Shown one piece after another: positions 21,179 through 31,338 of a DNA stretch of 64,000 nucleotides. The DNA comes from Bathynomus jamesi (lineage: Eukaryota > Arthropoda > Malacostraca > Isopoda > Cirolanidae), in the NCBI GenBank assembly GCA_023014485.1, contig JAJOZX010001002.1:688001-752000 (forward strand), in the 5' to 3' direction. Under the pieces are notes generated by a model. That model was not told the origin of the DNA, ran no database searches, and saw only the letters and a list, made by a program, of their open reading frames with translations. Position numbers and translations under genes: made by a program. Each line of letters opens with the position of its first letter. Position 1 is the stretch's first letter.

Positions 21179-21345
21179 AAGCTCCGCCCAGAGTGTGTAC
21201 AAGAGAAATTTCTAAGCTCCGCCCACTGTAAGTTCGGTCACGTGACTCCTGCTACTACCTGGGCATATCTCTTCCCTGCATGCTCAGTTGATCGCAGTAA
21301 GCCCTGGATCTCAGACGTGTATTCTCCCGCGTAGACGAAATATAG
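21179..21345 (+). promoter_or_regulatory. Conserved upstream region of ORF X with two CTCCGCCC boxes
   Basis: AAGCTCCGCCCA occurs at ~21,179 and ~21,217 (GC-box-like), 130-170 bases before the ATG. Copy 2 keeps one (GGGCGGAGCTTA at ~36,258), and the surrounding sequence is conserved between copies, more than expected for plain spacer. Confidence 0.4.
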
Positions 21346-21347
21346 TA

Positions 21348-21938
21348 ATGGCTACCTTTAATATTGCGTGTTCGACGTTTATGAAGTGGTATTCGGCAAA
21401 GTGCCAAGATGTGGTGGATAATGAAAAACTCCCTATTCCACCCTCCTTTAATACTTTTAAGGCTACATTGAATCCTGCGAAGGAGCAAGAGGTACAAATA
21501 CTCTACGGCTATTCTGGCGAGAGCATTGTAGGATTTCGTGGTACAAGTGATGTATTGAACGATGTTGTAGGACTAAACTTTATAAAAGCTTACATATACC
21601 GTGAAGTAGAAGAAACAACACGTGCAGAAGAGAAGCAACGGATATGGATAGTGAGTCTTGTTCATGAGTGGTGTGACAAGCGATATTATGTCATGTTGCA
21701 TCATACCGAGTACTCGTACCCTGCGACTGAGAATGTAAATCTTGTCATCATGGAGAATCTTAAGTATTTTTACCACTATATTAATATATATCATGACGAG
21801 GTTTGTAGTGAGGTTGTGGCTAATGGCCTGTGTGAGTTTTTAACAGACTTTAGAGACGAGTATCGATTGTTAAACAAAAAGGAAAAATATGGGCATATGT
21901 TTCTCTCAAATAGTGCGCCGGACTGTGAAAATGTTTAG
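21348..21938 (+). CDS. ORF X, unknown Maverick-encoded protein (copy 1)
   Basis: 197 codons from ATG 21,348 (MATFNIACSTFMKWYSAK). The longer frame from 21,288 is rejected because copy 2 conserves the downstream ATG. It is soluble, rich in Tyr and Glu, with HEWCDKRYYVMLHHTEYSY in the middle and a charged tail. It is the same protein as 34,877-36,144 minus in copy 2, with mainly substitutions between them, so it was under selection while the element was active. Downstream, conserved sequence continues to ~22,390 and may encode a further C-terminal part. No family recognised. It is the first gene after PolB on the same strand, so an early or replication-linked role is a guess. Confidence 0.7.
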   Translation: MATFNIACSTFMKWYSAKCQDVVDNEKLPIPPSFNTFKATLNPAKEQEVQILYGYSGESIVGFRGTSDVLNDVVGLNFIKAYIYREVEETTRAEEKQRIWIVSLVHEWCDKRYYVMLHHTEYSYPATENVNLVIMENLKYFYHYINIYHDEVCSEVVANGLCEFLTDFRDEYRLLNKKEKYGHMFLSNSAPDCENV

Positions 21939-22055
21939 TTTGTGGAAATGAACGTCTGGTGAGTGATAAAACATTAAAACCGATATTGCTTCATGTCTCG
22001 GAAAATTTCTCAAAACATCTACCCAATATAATGGGATACAAGTATTCTCTTACAT

Positions 22056-22330
22056 GTTGTGGCTAAAGGTCTGCGTGAGTATTTAACAGAATTTAGAGAA
22101 GAGTATCGCATGCTAAGCAAAAAGGAAAAATATGGTCATATGTTTCTCTCAAATAGTGCGCCGGAGTGTGAATAAAATGTGTTTAGTTCGTGAAAATCCC
22201 CGTATGCAAAAATGTCTGGTGCATATTCTGGGGAGTGAAGGTGATAAAACATTAAAACCGTATTACTTCATGTATCAGAAAATTTCTCAAAACACCTACA
22301 CAATATAATTGGATACAAGTATTCGAACAG
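22056..22330 (+). repeat. Tandem duplication of the end of ORF X
   Basis: The block 21,808-22,055 (last ~40 codons of X and 110 bases after it) is repeated at 22,056-22,330 with scattered differences. The second copy ends in TGTGAATAA, like copy 2. It appears only in copy 1. Confidence 0.85.
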
Positions 22331-22577
22331 CGCCGTACACGTTTCATTAGCTTATGGTGTGGCTCACTCTTCCCGTCGAGCCGATCCTTTGTATCAGGTC
22401 ATCCCATAAGTAATGTCGTTTTTTACGATAGATTAAGTTTAAACTAGTCCTACTCGGTTTAAGCATAAATTTTCCGAAGGTTATATCTAAGAGGAGATCT
22501 ATCGTGTTTCGCTACATACTTTACAGACCTTGACCAGTGAAGACGTGTGTTTTGCTTTATGTGAACCCCTCATAAAC

Positions 22578-23111
22578 ATGGCGGTATCAGAAGAGCATAT
22601 CAGGCATATAATGTTTTACGAGTTCAAAAAAGGCAATAGTGCTACTGAAGCAACGCGAAACATTCAGGACGTTTATGGCAACTATATTCTGCATGTGAGG
22701 AAATGTCAAAGATGGTTTCAAAAGTTTAGGAATGGTGACTGCTGTTTGACAGATGCAGCACGCTCTGGACGCCCTGCTGAGTTTGATGATGACCTGCTGT
22801 TAGCCGCACTTGAAGAAGACTGTTCAACAACTGTCGAAGAATTGGCCCAGAAACTCAATTCATCCCCGTCCACCATCCATCGACATTTGCAACAACTCGG
22901 GAAAGTGCCTAAGTTAGGAAAATGGGTGCCACATGAATTGTCGGTCGACAATCTGAGGGTGCGGGTAAACAATAGCACAGCTCTTCATTCCCGTGAACTC
23001 CAAGATCCGTTTTTGCACCGTTTAGTGACTGGTGATGAAAAGTGGATACTGTACCAGAATGTTAAGCGCCGTCGACAGTGGGTTTGTGCCGGACAGTGTT
23101 TGGTGAGATAA
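22578..23111 (+). pseudogene. Mariner transposase, N-terminal part
   Basis: Start at ATG 22,578 (MAVSEEHIRHIMFYEF). The helix-turn-helix region, the linker RSGRP and WVPHEL are as in mariner-family transposases; the first catalytic block is TGDEKWI. The frame ends soon after RRRQWVCAGQ at 23,111. An alignment by eye with the family shows that about 15-25 residues between this and the IHFETLPHNQT block are deleted and the phase changes. Confidence 0.85.
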
Positions 23112-23553
23112 AGGTGGTGTAATACACTTTGAAACCTTACCACACAACCAAACAATCACCGCTCAAGTCTACTGTCAACAACTGGATCGATTGAACACTG
23201 CACTAAAAGAAAAGCGACCTTCTGTGGCTAATCGGAAAGGAATCGTGTTCCACCAAGACAACGCATGTCCTCATACCGCTCAGATCACTTCTGCAAAAAT
23301 TGAGGAGCTTGGGTGGGAAAAACTTCCACATCTTCCATATTCTCCAGACCTTGCGCCTTCAGATTATCATCTCTTCAGGAGTCTACAAAACTATCTTGAC
23401 GAGAAACAGTATACTTCTTTAGATGACCTGCACACCAGTCTTTGTACGTTTTTTGCCTCAAAACCGCCTGAATTTTATAAACATGGCATTAAAAAGCTTA
23501 TAGGACGTTGGCAGAGTGTCACTGATTCCGATGGAAAATATATACTAGATTAA
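23108..23553 (+). pseudogene. Mariner transposase, C-terminal part
   Basis: Contains the second catalytic block VFHQDNACPHTA and the third, YSPDLAPSDYHLF, with 34 residues between the two aspartates, the mariner DD34D signature. It ends at 23,553, 75 bases before the right terminus. The first ATG (23,191) is internal; coding similarity starts at about 23,108. Confidence 0.87.
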
Positions 23554-23686
23554 AAAGTTTCAGTTGAGTTTTTTTTTGTCCTTCAAATTCCGATCTAATA
23601 AACGACATTACTTATGGGATGACCTGATATGTGGCTCATAGTTATCTCAGAGCTTCAACCGACTGGAAGTGCGCTCCTTGAATACG

Positions 23687-24304
23687 ATGGAACTTCCTTT
23701 GAGCAGCATTCTCAACACCGTGTACGATGTGTCCGTGACGAAGTCGTTGCGCGTGTTCAGGCGTAAAACTGGTGCCATTAACTATGTACTGGAAACGACT
23801 TGTAGACAAACAAACAAACGGAATGTTGCTTATTTAAGTGTTGAGGAGATGAATAGAATCTCCGTGGTAGTTGAGAAGTGGAGTGAGGATCGTTATAAAA
23901 TTCCTGCAGGTGTAGGTACAAGAAGAGAGCAGATTATTGACACCCCCTCATATGCCGTTGTTTGTACGTTGTGTATAAATAACGATTTGCCATGCATTGA
24001 TATACGGCTGATGTGGAAGAATGCTTCTGATAATAACGCTCTTGTCCCTACGCGAAACCGTTTCATCCTCGACAGAATGTTTAAAATCGTCGGATTCCGC
24101 AAGCTGAAGTCTATATTAGACGCGCGTGTTATGGATATGCCTTATTTTCATACGGTTCTTGAATACGCATACACCGCTCTGCTCGACGGGTTTACAGAGT
24201 GTAGGACTGAACAAGGCGAGAATGGTCTAGAGCTGGATGCTTATTTAAAAGGTTTAGACTCTTTGAAATATCATGGACTTTGGACTTTGGTACAAAGCAC
24301 TTGA
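23687..24304 (+). pseudogene. ORF Y, unknown Maverick-encoded protein (copy 1), frameshifted near its end
   Basis: 206 codons from ATG 23,687 (MELPLSSILNTVYDV). Matches 33,837-34,572 minus in copy 2 along its length. In copy 1 a short duplication of GGACTTT near 24,280-24,295 shifts the frame, so the conserved last ~35 codons (to about 24,419) are lost. Predicted soluble; the N-terminal part (LRVFRRKTGAINYVLE...YLSVEEMNRI) faintly recalls PC4-like single-strand DNA-binding proteins, but this is a weak impression by eye. It sits on the PolB strand and overlaps ORF Z. Confidence 0.68.
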
Positions 24305-24408
24305 GCGGTACAGAACTGAGCTCACCTACACCATTCACCCTGAATAACTATTTTTTTATATAATGAGCAGCTGTCGTAACGACTTAGAAGATTATTTCAA
24401 CTGCCGCT

Positions 24409-24738
24409 ATGCAGTGTGAAGAAGTGTTCACGATTGAAAAGCTCGGGTCGGTAGAAATAAACCCTCGATTGGAAAGGAGTGTTTATAAATTTGTAATGTG
24501 TGCGTGCTTTTGATTGTATTCTAGCCGTATTTAAAGGTAACTTGCCAATCGATTGTAAAGTGGGCACAAAAATAGTACTGAACGATATGAAGGCCATTTA
24601 TATAGAGTATAGGTCTCCCTATAATTTGAGCGGTGAAATAATATTAAGCCGCGTTTACTGCGTATTGCAAAGAATTAATGCTGTGATTGTAGACTTGATT
24701 ACGTGTGAGTTTAGTGTTTTGCGCAGTAGAACAAAGTG
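24409..24738 (+). pseudogene. ORF Z, unknown Maverick-encoded protein (copy 1), with internal deletion
   Basis: Starts at about 24,409, inside the end of ORF Y. Matches copy 2 ORF Z (33,422-33,847 minus) in EEVFTIEKLGSVEI and again in FDCILAVFKGNLPIDCKVGTK, but about 15-20 codons between them are deleted and the phase changes near 24,500. The last frame ends at 24,738 after FSVLRSRTK. Small protein of about 125 codons in the unbroken form, no recognised family. Confidence 0.6.
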
Positions 24739-24739
24739 A

Positions 24740-24779
24740 ATTATTTTGATGAATTTTCAATATATTTAATTATTTGACA

Positions 24780-24823
<44 letters not shown>

Positions 24824-25149
24824 TTTTTTTCTACTGCTATACTGATGGTTATACTCCATCGTTTTGTATTTCTTATTTTTTTATTTTTTCATTTTGTGCA
24901 GTAGAAGATAAAGTGTATGTATTTATTTTCAATATATTTAATTATTTAACATAATTGTGTGTATATATATTTCTCCTGTACTGTTATATTGATGGTTATA
25001 TTTTTATTTTTTATTTTTTTTATTATATACATATTCCTCGTTCATATTTCTTATACTATTATTATTTTTTATTTTATTTTTGATCATATATATTCCATTG
25101 TGTATTTATTTCCTATATATTTCTGGTTCCAATAATTCGTCTAAATAAA
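24740..25149. other. AT-rich spacer before the right terminal repeat
   Basis: (GT)n at 24,784-24,819 and duplicated TTTTCAATATATTTAATTAT blocks (24,757 and 24,927). No gene seen. Confidence 0.6.
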
Positions 25150-25634
25150 CAGAATATGTAATGGTGTTTTAATTCTTTTGGTTGTAAACGATGTTATTAT
25201 TTAATTATACCAAATGGCTGGTTACGCCTTCTAAACCGACTGACGGATTTCTAAGCCAACCGTCAAGAATATATGCATTCATTAAATAAATAGCGCAATC
25301 TGGCAACTCAACTTGTACAAGCCATTTAAGCCTTCTAAGCCAACTGGCGGATTTACACCTTATAAGACAGCGGGCGCTCAGATGAAGTCTTAATACGCGC
25401 TTGGCTCCTGCCAAGCGAACACCTCTCTTCCTCACTTTCCTTCTCTCTTTCTCTTGGGGGATAACTCCGCCTCCAAGTTGCATAACCCCTTGTTGCTCTT
25501 GCAACATTCCACCTCCCCGTCATTGCATAACTCCCCTTCATCACATAAACCCCCTCTACACCCCTTTGCACATCCTGCCACATTTATTAACATTGCAACA
25601 TTCTTGCACTCGTACATTTTTCGCCCATACTACT
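25150..25634 (-). repeat. Right terminal inverted repeat of Maverick copy 1
   Basis: Ends CATACTACT at 25,634. Contains the complement of the G-rich ATGCAA array (25,456-25,575) and, further in, several copies of the CCTTCTAAGCC motif (25,227-25,350). The inner limit is set by resemblance to 33,000-33,290 of copy 2. Confidence 0.82.
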
Positions 25635-25646
25635 GATGCCCATTAC
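25635..25646. mobile_element. Right tip of the TATCGATA hAT-like relic, with the second GATGCC
   Basis: GATGCC (25,635-25,640) is the target duplication. The next six bases complete an inverted ATGGGCAT terminus matching 5378 onward, showing that the Maverick landed in the end of that relic. Confidence 0.6.
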
Positions 25647-25706
25647 TGTGTGTGTGTGTGTGTGTATGATACACACAGACCGTGCATGACCGTAAATGAC
25701 AAACAC

Positions 25707-26220
25707 GGATCACTTTAACATATTGCTTCCCAGTGTTAATCACTTTAACATATTACTTCCCAATATTTAGGATAAGGAGTACAATAAAAAATGTTCGCTT
25801 TAATAAAGTAAAGGCATAAAAAATAAATCATTTATTAGAATTGTTGCGCTATATGGTCTTTTCCGTTTCATGTACTGTAGGTCAACTGTATATCCTTGAC
25901 GATTGGTTAGGTTAAGTTGTGATATTTTCGTTAAAACTAACGAAAATATCACGACTTAACCTAACCAATCATCAACCGACTTGTATAGTATAATACCAAG
26001 AAAGAACTGAGTAAGTTTATAACTTTGTTAACATTTATAGCTTTGTTTACGGTCGGTAGGTTATCTCCTAGATTACCAACCTCTTTCTAACCAACCAACC
26101 TTTCTCGTTTTAACATATTGCTTCCCAGTGTTGATCACTTTAACATATTGCTTCCCAGGAGGGATCACTTTAACATATTGCTTCCCGAATGCTTTGGGAA
26201 GCAATATGTTAAAGTGATCC
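25707..26220. repeat. Dispersed 26-bp motif ATCACTTTAACATATTGCTTCCC and a palindrome
   Basis: The motif core TTTAACATATTGCTTCCC occurs at 25,713, 25,742 (one mismatch), 26,108, 26,139 and 26,168, and inverted at 26,195-26,220. The last two form a perfect hairpin of about 25-bp arms around GAATGCTTT. Another copy lies at 36,714, inside the CACTG element. Confidence 0.85.
25901..25970. repeat. Inverted repeat with 32-bp arms
   Basis: The arm starting GATTGGTTAGGTTAAGTTGT at 25,901 pairs with 25,939-25,970 (one mismatch) around a six-base loop. It looks like a small palindromic MITE; the arms contain a CCTAACC-type repeat. Confidence 0.8.
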
Positions 26221-26224
26221 ACAA

Positions 26225-27066
26225 ATACTATAGTTTTTCTTTTTCATGATGTTAGCCCGACGTGGGCGACAGGTCACACGCAAAGAGGCCCCAAAAATAT
26301 AGCTTCCCTCTGCAAAGCAGATAGGATCCAGCTTTGGGACAGGATCTAGGGGTTACAGCTACACCTAGCCTACTATATGCAGAACCTCAATATAAGCAAA
26401 AGACTCGTTACATTTACGAGTGACCCTTTGCCCACGTCGGGCTAACATCATGAAAAAGAAAAACTATAGTGTTTGTCATTTACCATTACTTATTCGGACT
26501 GTAGTGGATTTAATTTTCCCAGAAGAGTTCCTTGTTCCATGCACGGTCTGTTTGTATCATGAAAGAACGTCAGGGGACCATTCTGAGTTCAATCCCATCA
26601 CGAAACGGACATGTTATGTGCCTTGAACAGTGGACGCTCAATTTTGCCAGTTGAGGTTTAAGTTTTGGTCTTTGGCTAAAAATACAATAGTTACCCCTTT
26701 TTCTTTGATGTATTCAATCCGACGCGAATGCAACGAGTCTTTTGCTTATATTGAGGTTCTGCATATAGTAGGCCAGGTGTAGCTGTAACTTCTTGATCCT
26801 GTCCCAAAGCTGGATCCTATCTGCTTTACAGATAGCTGGTGAGGGAAGCTATATTTTTGGGGCCTCTTTGCGAGTGACACGTTGCCCACGTCATGCTAAC
26901 ATCATGAAAAAGAAAAACTATAGTGTTTTTCATTTACCATTACTTATTCGGACTATAGTGGATTTAATTTTCCCAGAAGAGTTCCTTGTTCCATGGATGG
27001 TCTGTGTGTATCATGAAAGAACCTCAGGGGACCATTCTGAGTTCAATCCATATATATATATATATA
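26225..27066. repeat. Paired direct and inverted duplicated segments
   Basis: Segment 26,417-26,595 (CCCACGTCGGGCTAACATCA...) is repeated directly at 26,885-27,052. Segment 26,230-26,405 is repeated inverted at about 26,740-26,890. This suggests a compound non-autonomous element. Ends in (TA)n at 27,050-27,066. No protein family recognised in the short frames. Confidence 0.7.
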
Positions 27067-27156
27067 AATAAAATGTTTAGTGTTACTGCAAATGAGTCCA
27101 AAATACAGACTGAAAGTTCCGTTGTGTCATTTGATTGATAATTGTATTTTGATATA

Positions 27157-27740
27157 CAGGGCTATTTAAAATATTTCACCTGATTTCAAATAAGAATATT
27201 TTTTAATGTTAGAAATACAGAGTGATTTGTGATACATCAACCAAAAGAAAAATTGTCCAAATTTTGTCTCTCACCTCATAAATGCTCTATGTGACTTCCC
27301 CTAGTTACACGAGCAACGTCGACACGATAGTCGAATTCCTACCATACTCGCTCCAGCATGTCCGTTGTCACTGACTCTACGGCAGTAACAATGCGAGTTC
27401 GGAGCTCATCCAAAGATGTGGGCAAAATACCACCGACGGATGCTCTGAGCACCCGGTGGATCTGTTCTGTAACGTCGACGAAACTCACGCTGCACTGTGA
27501 CTACCGATTTACAGCTCGAAAACTGCAACACACAAAACGACTTCTGCTGTACGGACGCCATTTTCACACAGACTGTTTGTTGCTAGGCTATGCCACGGCG
27601 TGACTTTGGAGCCCTCTCGCGGTGATCTTCTAAAACTAGGAGATTTCCTCTTTCATGTGGTGTATGCCCAGTTGATGCACGGTTGATAGGTACGGAAGTA
27701 TTCTCAGTTGAAATCGGATGAATCATTTTAAATAGCCCTG
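27157..27740 (-). mobile_element. Mariner-derived element, internally deleted
   Basis: 584 bp; ends CAGGGCTATTTAAAATATTT on the left and matching AAATAGCCCTG on the right, with TA on both sides. The minus strand encodes the end of a Tc1/mariner transposase (LDELRTRIVTAVESVT at about 27,410-27,360, closing with VTRGSHIEHL at ~27,280). Nothing of the N-terminus is left. Confidence 0.85.
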
Positions 27741-27742
27741 TA

Positions 27743-30700
27743 CAGTACCTTCGATGAAGGTAAAATTTTGGTCTAATAATGAAGGAAGTAGAAGAGCGAA
27801 TAAATTTTATTTATGGTTTCATTTAAGCCATAAACTTTCTCGCTCGGATTATCACTTGATTAGTTATTGCTTTTAAAAGCCCATTAATTGATCCACTTAT
27901 TAACTATATATACACCTCAAAAGTTTTTAATTAAGAATTTAAGTTGGAGCGTCTTATGAAAATAGTTTAATTAAATTTCTTATGATATTAAAAGGCATTA
28001 AAAATCAGTTAACGTGTTACATTGCCTGTATACATTAAATTCTGGGTATGTTTTATAGTTTTAAGCTTTGTTCGCGTGTGTTTATAGGTAGGAGTATATG
28101 ACGAATATATGTATTCCTTTCAATGTAGTTAACATTTTAATAGGACGTCTCAACGATGATTTTAGTTTGATTGAATATACTAAGACACGCAATTCATTAT
28201 TGTATAATAGTAAAGATACAGAACTCTTTGGATCCGGTTACGAGATCGGACTTAGTTGATTATGTAACATAGATTCAGAATCAAATCTGTATCTAATAAT
28301 TTAAAAATATTTTGCGATAAAGATCTACATTTCATTTGGCAAGTCTTGAAAAACTGCTTCAATAGAAGAAATACTGAGCTTGCACTCATTTTTTAACTGG
28401 CAGCCAGCTAATCGGCATCATTCACTGATGCCATCACAGAATCTCATTAAGATGAACCTCCAGCCAATTGAACTTGATTCATGACAGCAATCGAGCGCAG
28501 CTAATAGCGAAGAATTAAGTACAGAGTATTATTTACTGGAACTTAATGGATGAACATAGGAATAAGAGTTCAGGAGATTCTCCTACGGTTATTACCAACT
28601 ACTGTCATACTCATTAAAATGATCCCCCAGTGAGAAAATCGCGAGGTAGTGGATATCTTCTGCCGAAGAACAATTCAAATCCATGACCACATTGCCAAAA
28701 ACGAGTTTCAAAGACGAAAGATTTATTTTAAAACGAAACATTCGCTCATTGAAATTTTGCTCCAGACTAGACCACCGCAATGAACTGCCCCACATTGCAG
28801 CCCCACTTGAGTGGAGGCAGTGTGGGCGAGGATATTATTTCGGTAGTATTTCTGAAAACTTAGTAAACGTACCCTTGTTTGCTGGATCCACAACCCCTGC
28901 CTAAAGACCAAACGCAAGTCACGACTCAAAACACAAAATTCTACAGGACTCATAAAAACAAAAAACACGCAAAACATTTTACAGCCCATGAGGTGCAGAC
29001 ATTTCTTAATTTCACCGATAGACAGTAATTTCCTTTTAAGGTTTTGATATTAAGTATGAACGTTCTAAACACTTTTACAATATATTTCCTCATTCTTTAT
29101 ACATAAAATTATACTGATTATTATGAGAGTTATAGCCTGAAATTTTCTAGGCCTAACCATTAACACAGTAATAGATTGTACAGGCTAGGCCTGAACTCGC
29201 TTAAATTTTCTAAAGTTAATGCCTAGACCTTGAATTCCAAGTTAATGATCACACTTAGCCAGCCCATAAATTCACTTCCTTTAGAATAGGTTTAAAACCT
29301 ATAAACACGTAGAAAAACCTAGCTCAGTTCTTGATTTTAGGTTGGATCGAGATGACATGTATTTGGAACTAAAGCCATTTCCTCCAAACGGAAAACTGTC
29401 AAAACACTAAATTATTAAAACAACTAATTTAGCTTAACTAAACCTAGCCTAACTTAACCAAACCTAACTTAAACTTACTAAACCTAACTTAACCAGATCT
29501 ACCCTATAGTCTGACCTCATCCAACCTACAGGAGTTGAATGATTTTGATAATTTAGTGTTCCAACAATTTCTAATTTCGAGGAATGGTATTTGGTCAATC
29601 TGTGTGCAATTTATATTGTTTTTCATAAATTTGATGTTATGTTGTGGAGATACAAATTATACACTAAGTTTGCATCGAACAATACAGTTTCAAATTAATG
29701 TTTTCGTGCAATTTATTATTATGTTTTTTTTTAGGTTGTTTAGCCTCCGTAACATCAAAGGTCATGTGGGGAAGAGTATGCATTTCGTCAATAACGCAAG
29801 TTTCTTATGAAATTCTTCTAAAATCTTCAGGAAATAAAATTTTGGACGGCACATTAGGTGTAACACTAATTCCCAAAGTTGTTACAATCTCTAATATTTT
29901 CTTCGACTGATGTAAATTGTGGTTTGGTCTTTTGCAATGATACCTTTACATTCTAATGCTCCACATATACGAGTATTCCCTAAAATGTGACCAACTAAAT
30001 TATACCATTCACAAATACCTATAGTATATATACACATAAATATATTCGGTACAACATTATCATAAACCACGCATTATTAATTGGGTGTTTGCTATGTTGA
30101 ACTATCCCACAAAAAGTTCACTTCATCTATAGTTAAAACAAAAAGGGCTGCCCAGAAAATGTTAAAACTATATAATAAAAAATGAAATAAGTAGTATAAA
30201 TTACCTCTTTCTGTAACGTTTTTAAACCATGAAGCTGGAACGTACAAGATATAAATTTGTGCTTCACAAATGGCTGTGATTTTAAATTAATTTACAAAAC
30301 CTCAAGAAAGACATTTATGTTTTAATTAAGAAATACATTTGAAATTTGAAAATACAATTAAAATAAATTTGCCTTTGCGATGTCCGGGTTTAGTATTGGT
30401 GAAGTAGAATCCTCAGTGTCTGACTATTCCCTTTCCATAAAAGTCAACTTGCGTCCAGAGTGGCTGGGATAGCCATGGCCTTGTAGTTTAAAACCCGATT
30501 CTTCTAAGAAACTTTATTCGTAATCTCTTAAAGTTCCTACTCCAAACTGCCCAAGGAACATGCATTCATCAGAGCATTTTCAAGAGGCCTGTTCTGTAAC
30601 TGACATGTGGCAATATTTCCCATCCTGTCCTGCTTTGAGCACAACAGAAACCGAAGAAGAATCTTTTCCTTCTTGTTTTTCCTCAACTACAGAAGTGGAA

Positions 30701-31336
30701 TTTTCATCATCATTTTGAAGTTCTATCATAAACATTTTTCTCATGGGCTTGATATAATTACATGAAGCATAAAACAAAAAAAACATAACCACATTGTTTA
30801 TCATTAAAATTCGAATAGATTTTTTACGTATATAATAAAGATTTTTTACATATATAATAAATATAATCAAGAAAATATAATTATTATAAACTCTTCAAGT
30901 AAACGAATTTGAGAGCACAATGTTTATCTTTAAAAAATTATCAAACAATTACAGTAACTGTGTTTTCATAATTCAGAACTGAAAATTCCTTCCACTACTT
31001 CCGGTACGATTTTCATCATAGTCAGTGAGACCAGAAAACGAATAATTATAATTTAATGAAACCAATACGTTACTTAATTTACGCAAGCATGAACAATAAT
31101 CGTATCTGCAGGAATAACTTATGTATTCTCGATCAAATATGGCACGATACAAAATGAGTGAGAGCAGATTTTCTCGCTTTTTTCTAACGTTTTTGCTAAA
31201 ACTTCAGGGAAAATAACATTAATTTTTTAGAAATATTTTATCTTTCTCATAGACTACACACTGTACAAAAAATTTCACTGTCATCGTTTAAAACACAACC
31301 TCAGAATATTTATACCATATATGATATACATATATA
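27743..31336. other. 3.6 kb without a supported gene
   Basis: AT-rich unique-looking DNA. Degenerate CCTAACTTAACC telomere-like repeats lie at 29,430-29,500. Two short frames were examined (29,698-29,910 plus, after a TTTTTTTTTAG acceptor-like tract; 30,580-30,870 minus); both could be exons of a host gene, but neither is recognisable. Confidence 0.5.
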
Positions 31337-31338
31337 TA

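Larger units (their letters stand above)
22394..23627 (+). mobile_element. Mariner (DD34D) transposon
   Basis: 1,234 bp flanked by TA (22,392-22,393; 23,628-23,629); ends TCAGGTCATCCCATAAGTAA on both sides. It lies between ORF X and ORF Y. The transposase is broken by an internal deletion. Confidence 0.93.
6420..25634 (+). mobile_element. Maverick/Polinton (adintovirus-like) copy 1, both ends present
   Basis: 19,215 bp including later insertions. It begins AGTAGTATG and ends CATACTACT, so AG...CT termini, with long inverted repeats and a 6-bp GATGCC duplication: all Maverick hallmarks. Gene content is type B DNA polymerase, retroviral-type integrase with chromodomain, FtsK/A32-type ATPase, double-jelly-roll-type capsid protein, adenain-like protease, pX-like protein and penton-like protein. 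Morphogenesis genes are on minus (15.2 to 11.0 kb) and replication genes on plus (15.3 to 24.7 kb), diverging from about 15.25 kb. Orientation is given by PolB. Every core gene carries at least one break, so it is an old integrated copy, not an active one. Nested insertions: SINE ~8.9 kb, MITE 13,259, MULE 17,482, palindromic mariner 20,165, mariner 22,394. Confidence 0.93.

Noticed and set aside
25401..25718. Plus-strand ORF rich in Pro/His/Cys
   Set aside because: It is the translation of the C-rich complement of the terminal repeat array; several frames are open for the same reason.
29698..29910. Host-gene exon after a T9-AG tract
   Set aside because: 70 codons without recognised similarity, no supporting neighbours.
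30580..30870. Minus-strand exon with acidic protein sequence (QNDDENSTSVVEEKQ)
   Set aside because: Could be real coding sequence, but no start, splice partner or family can be supported.
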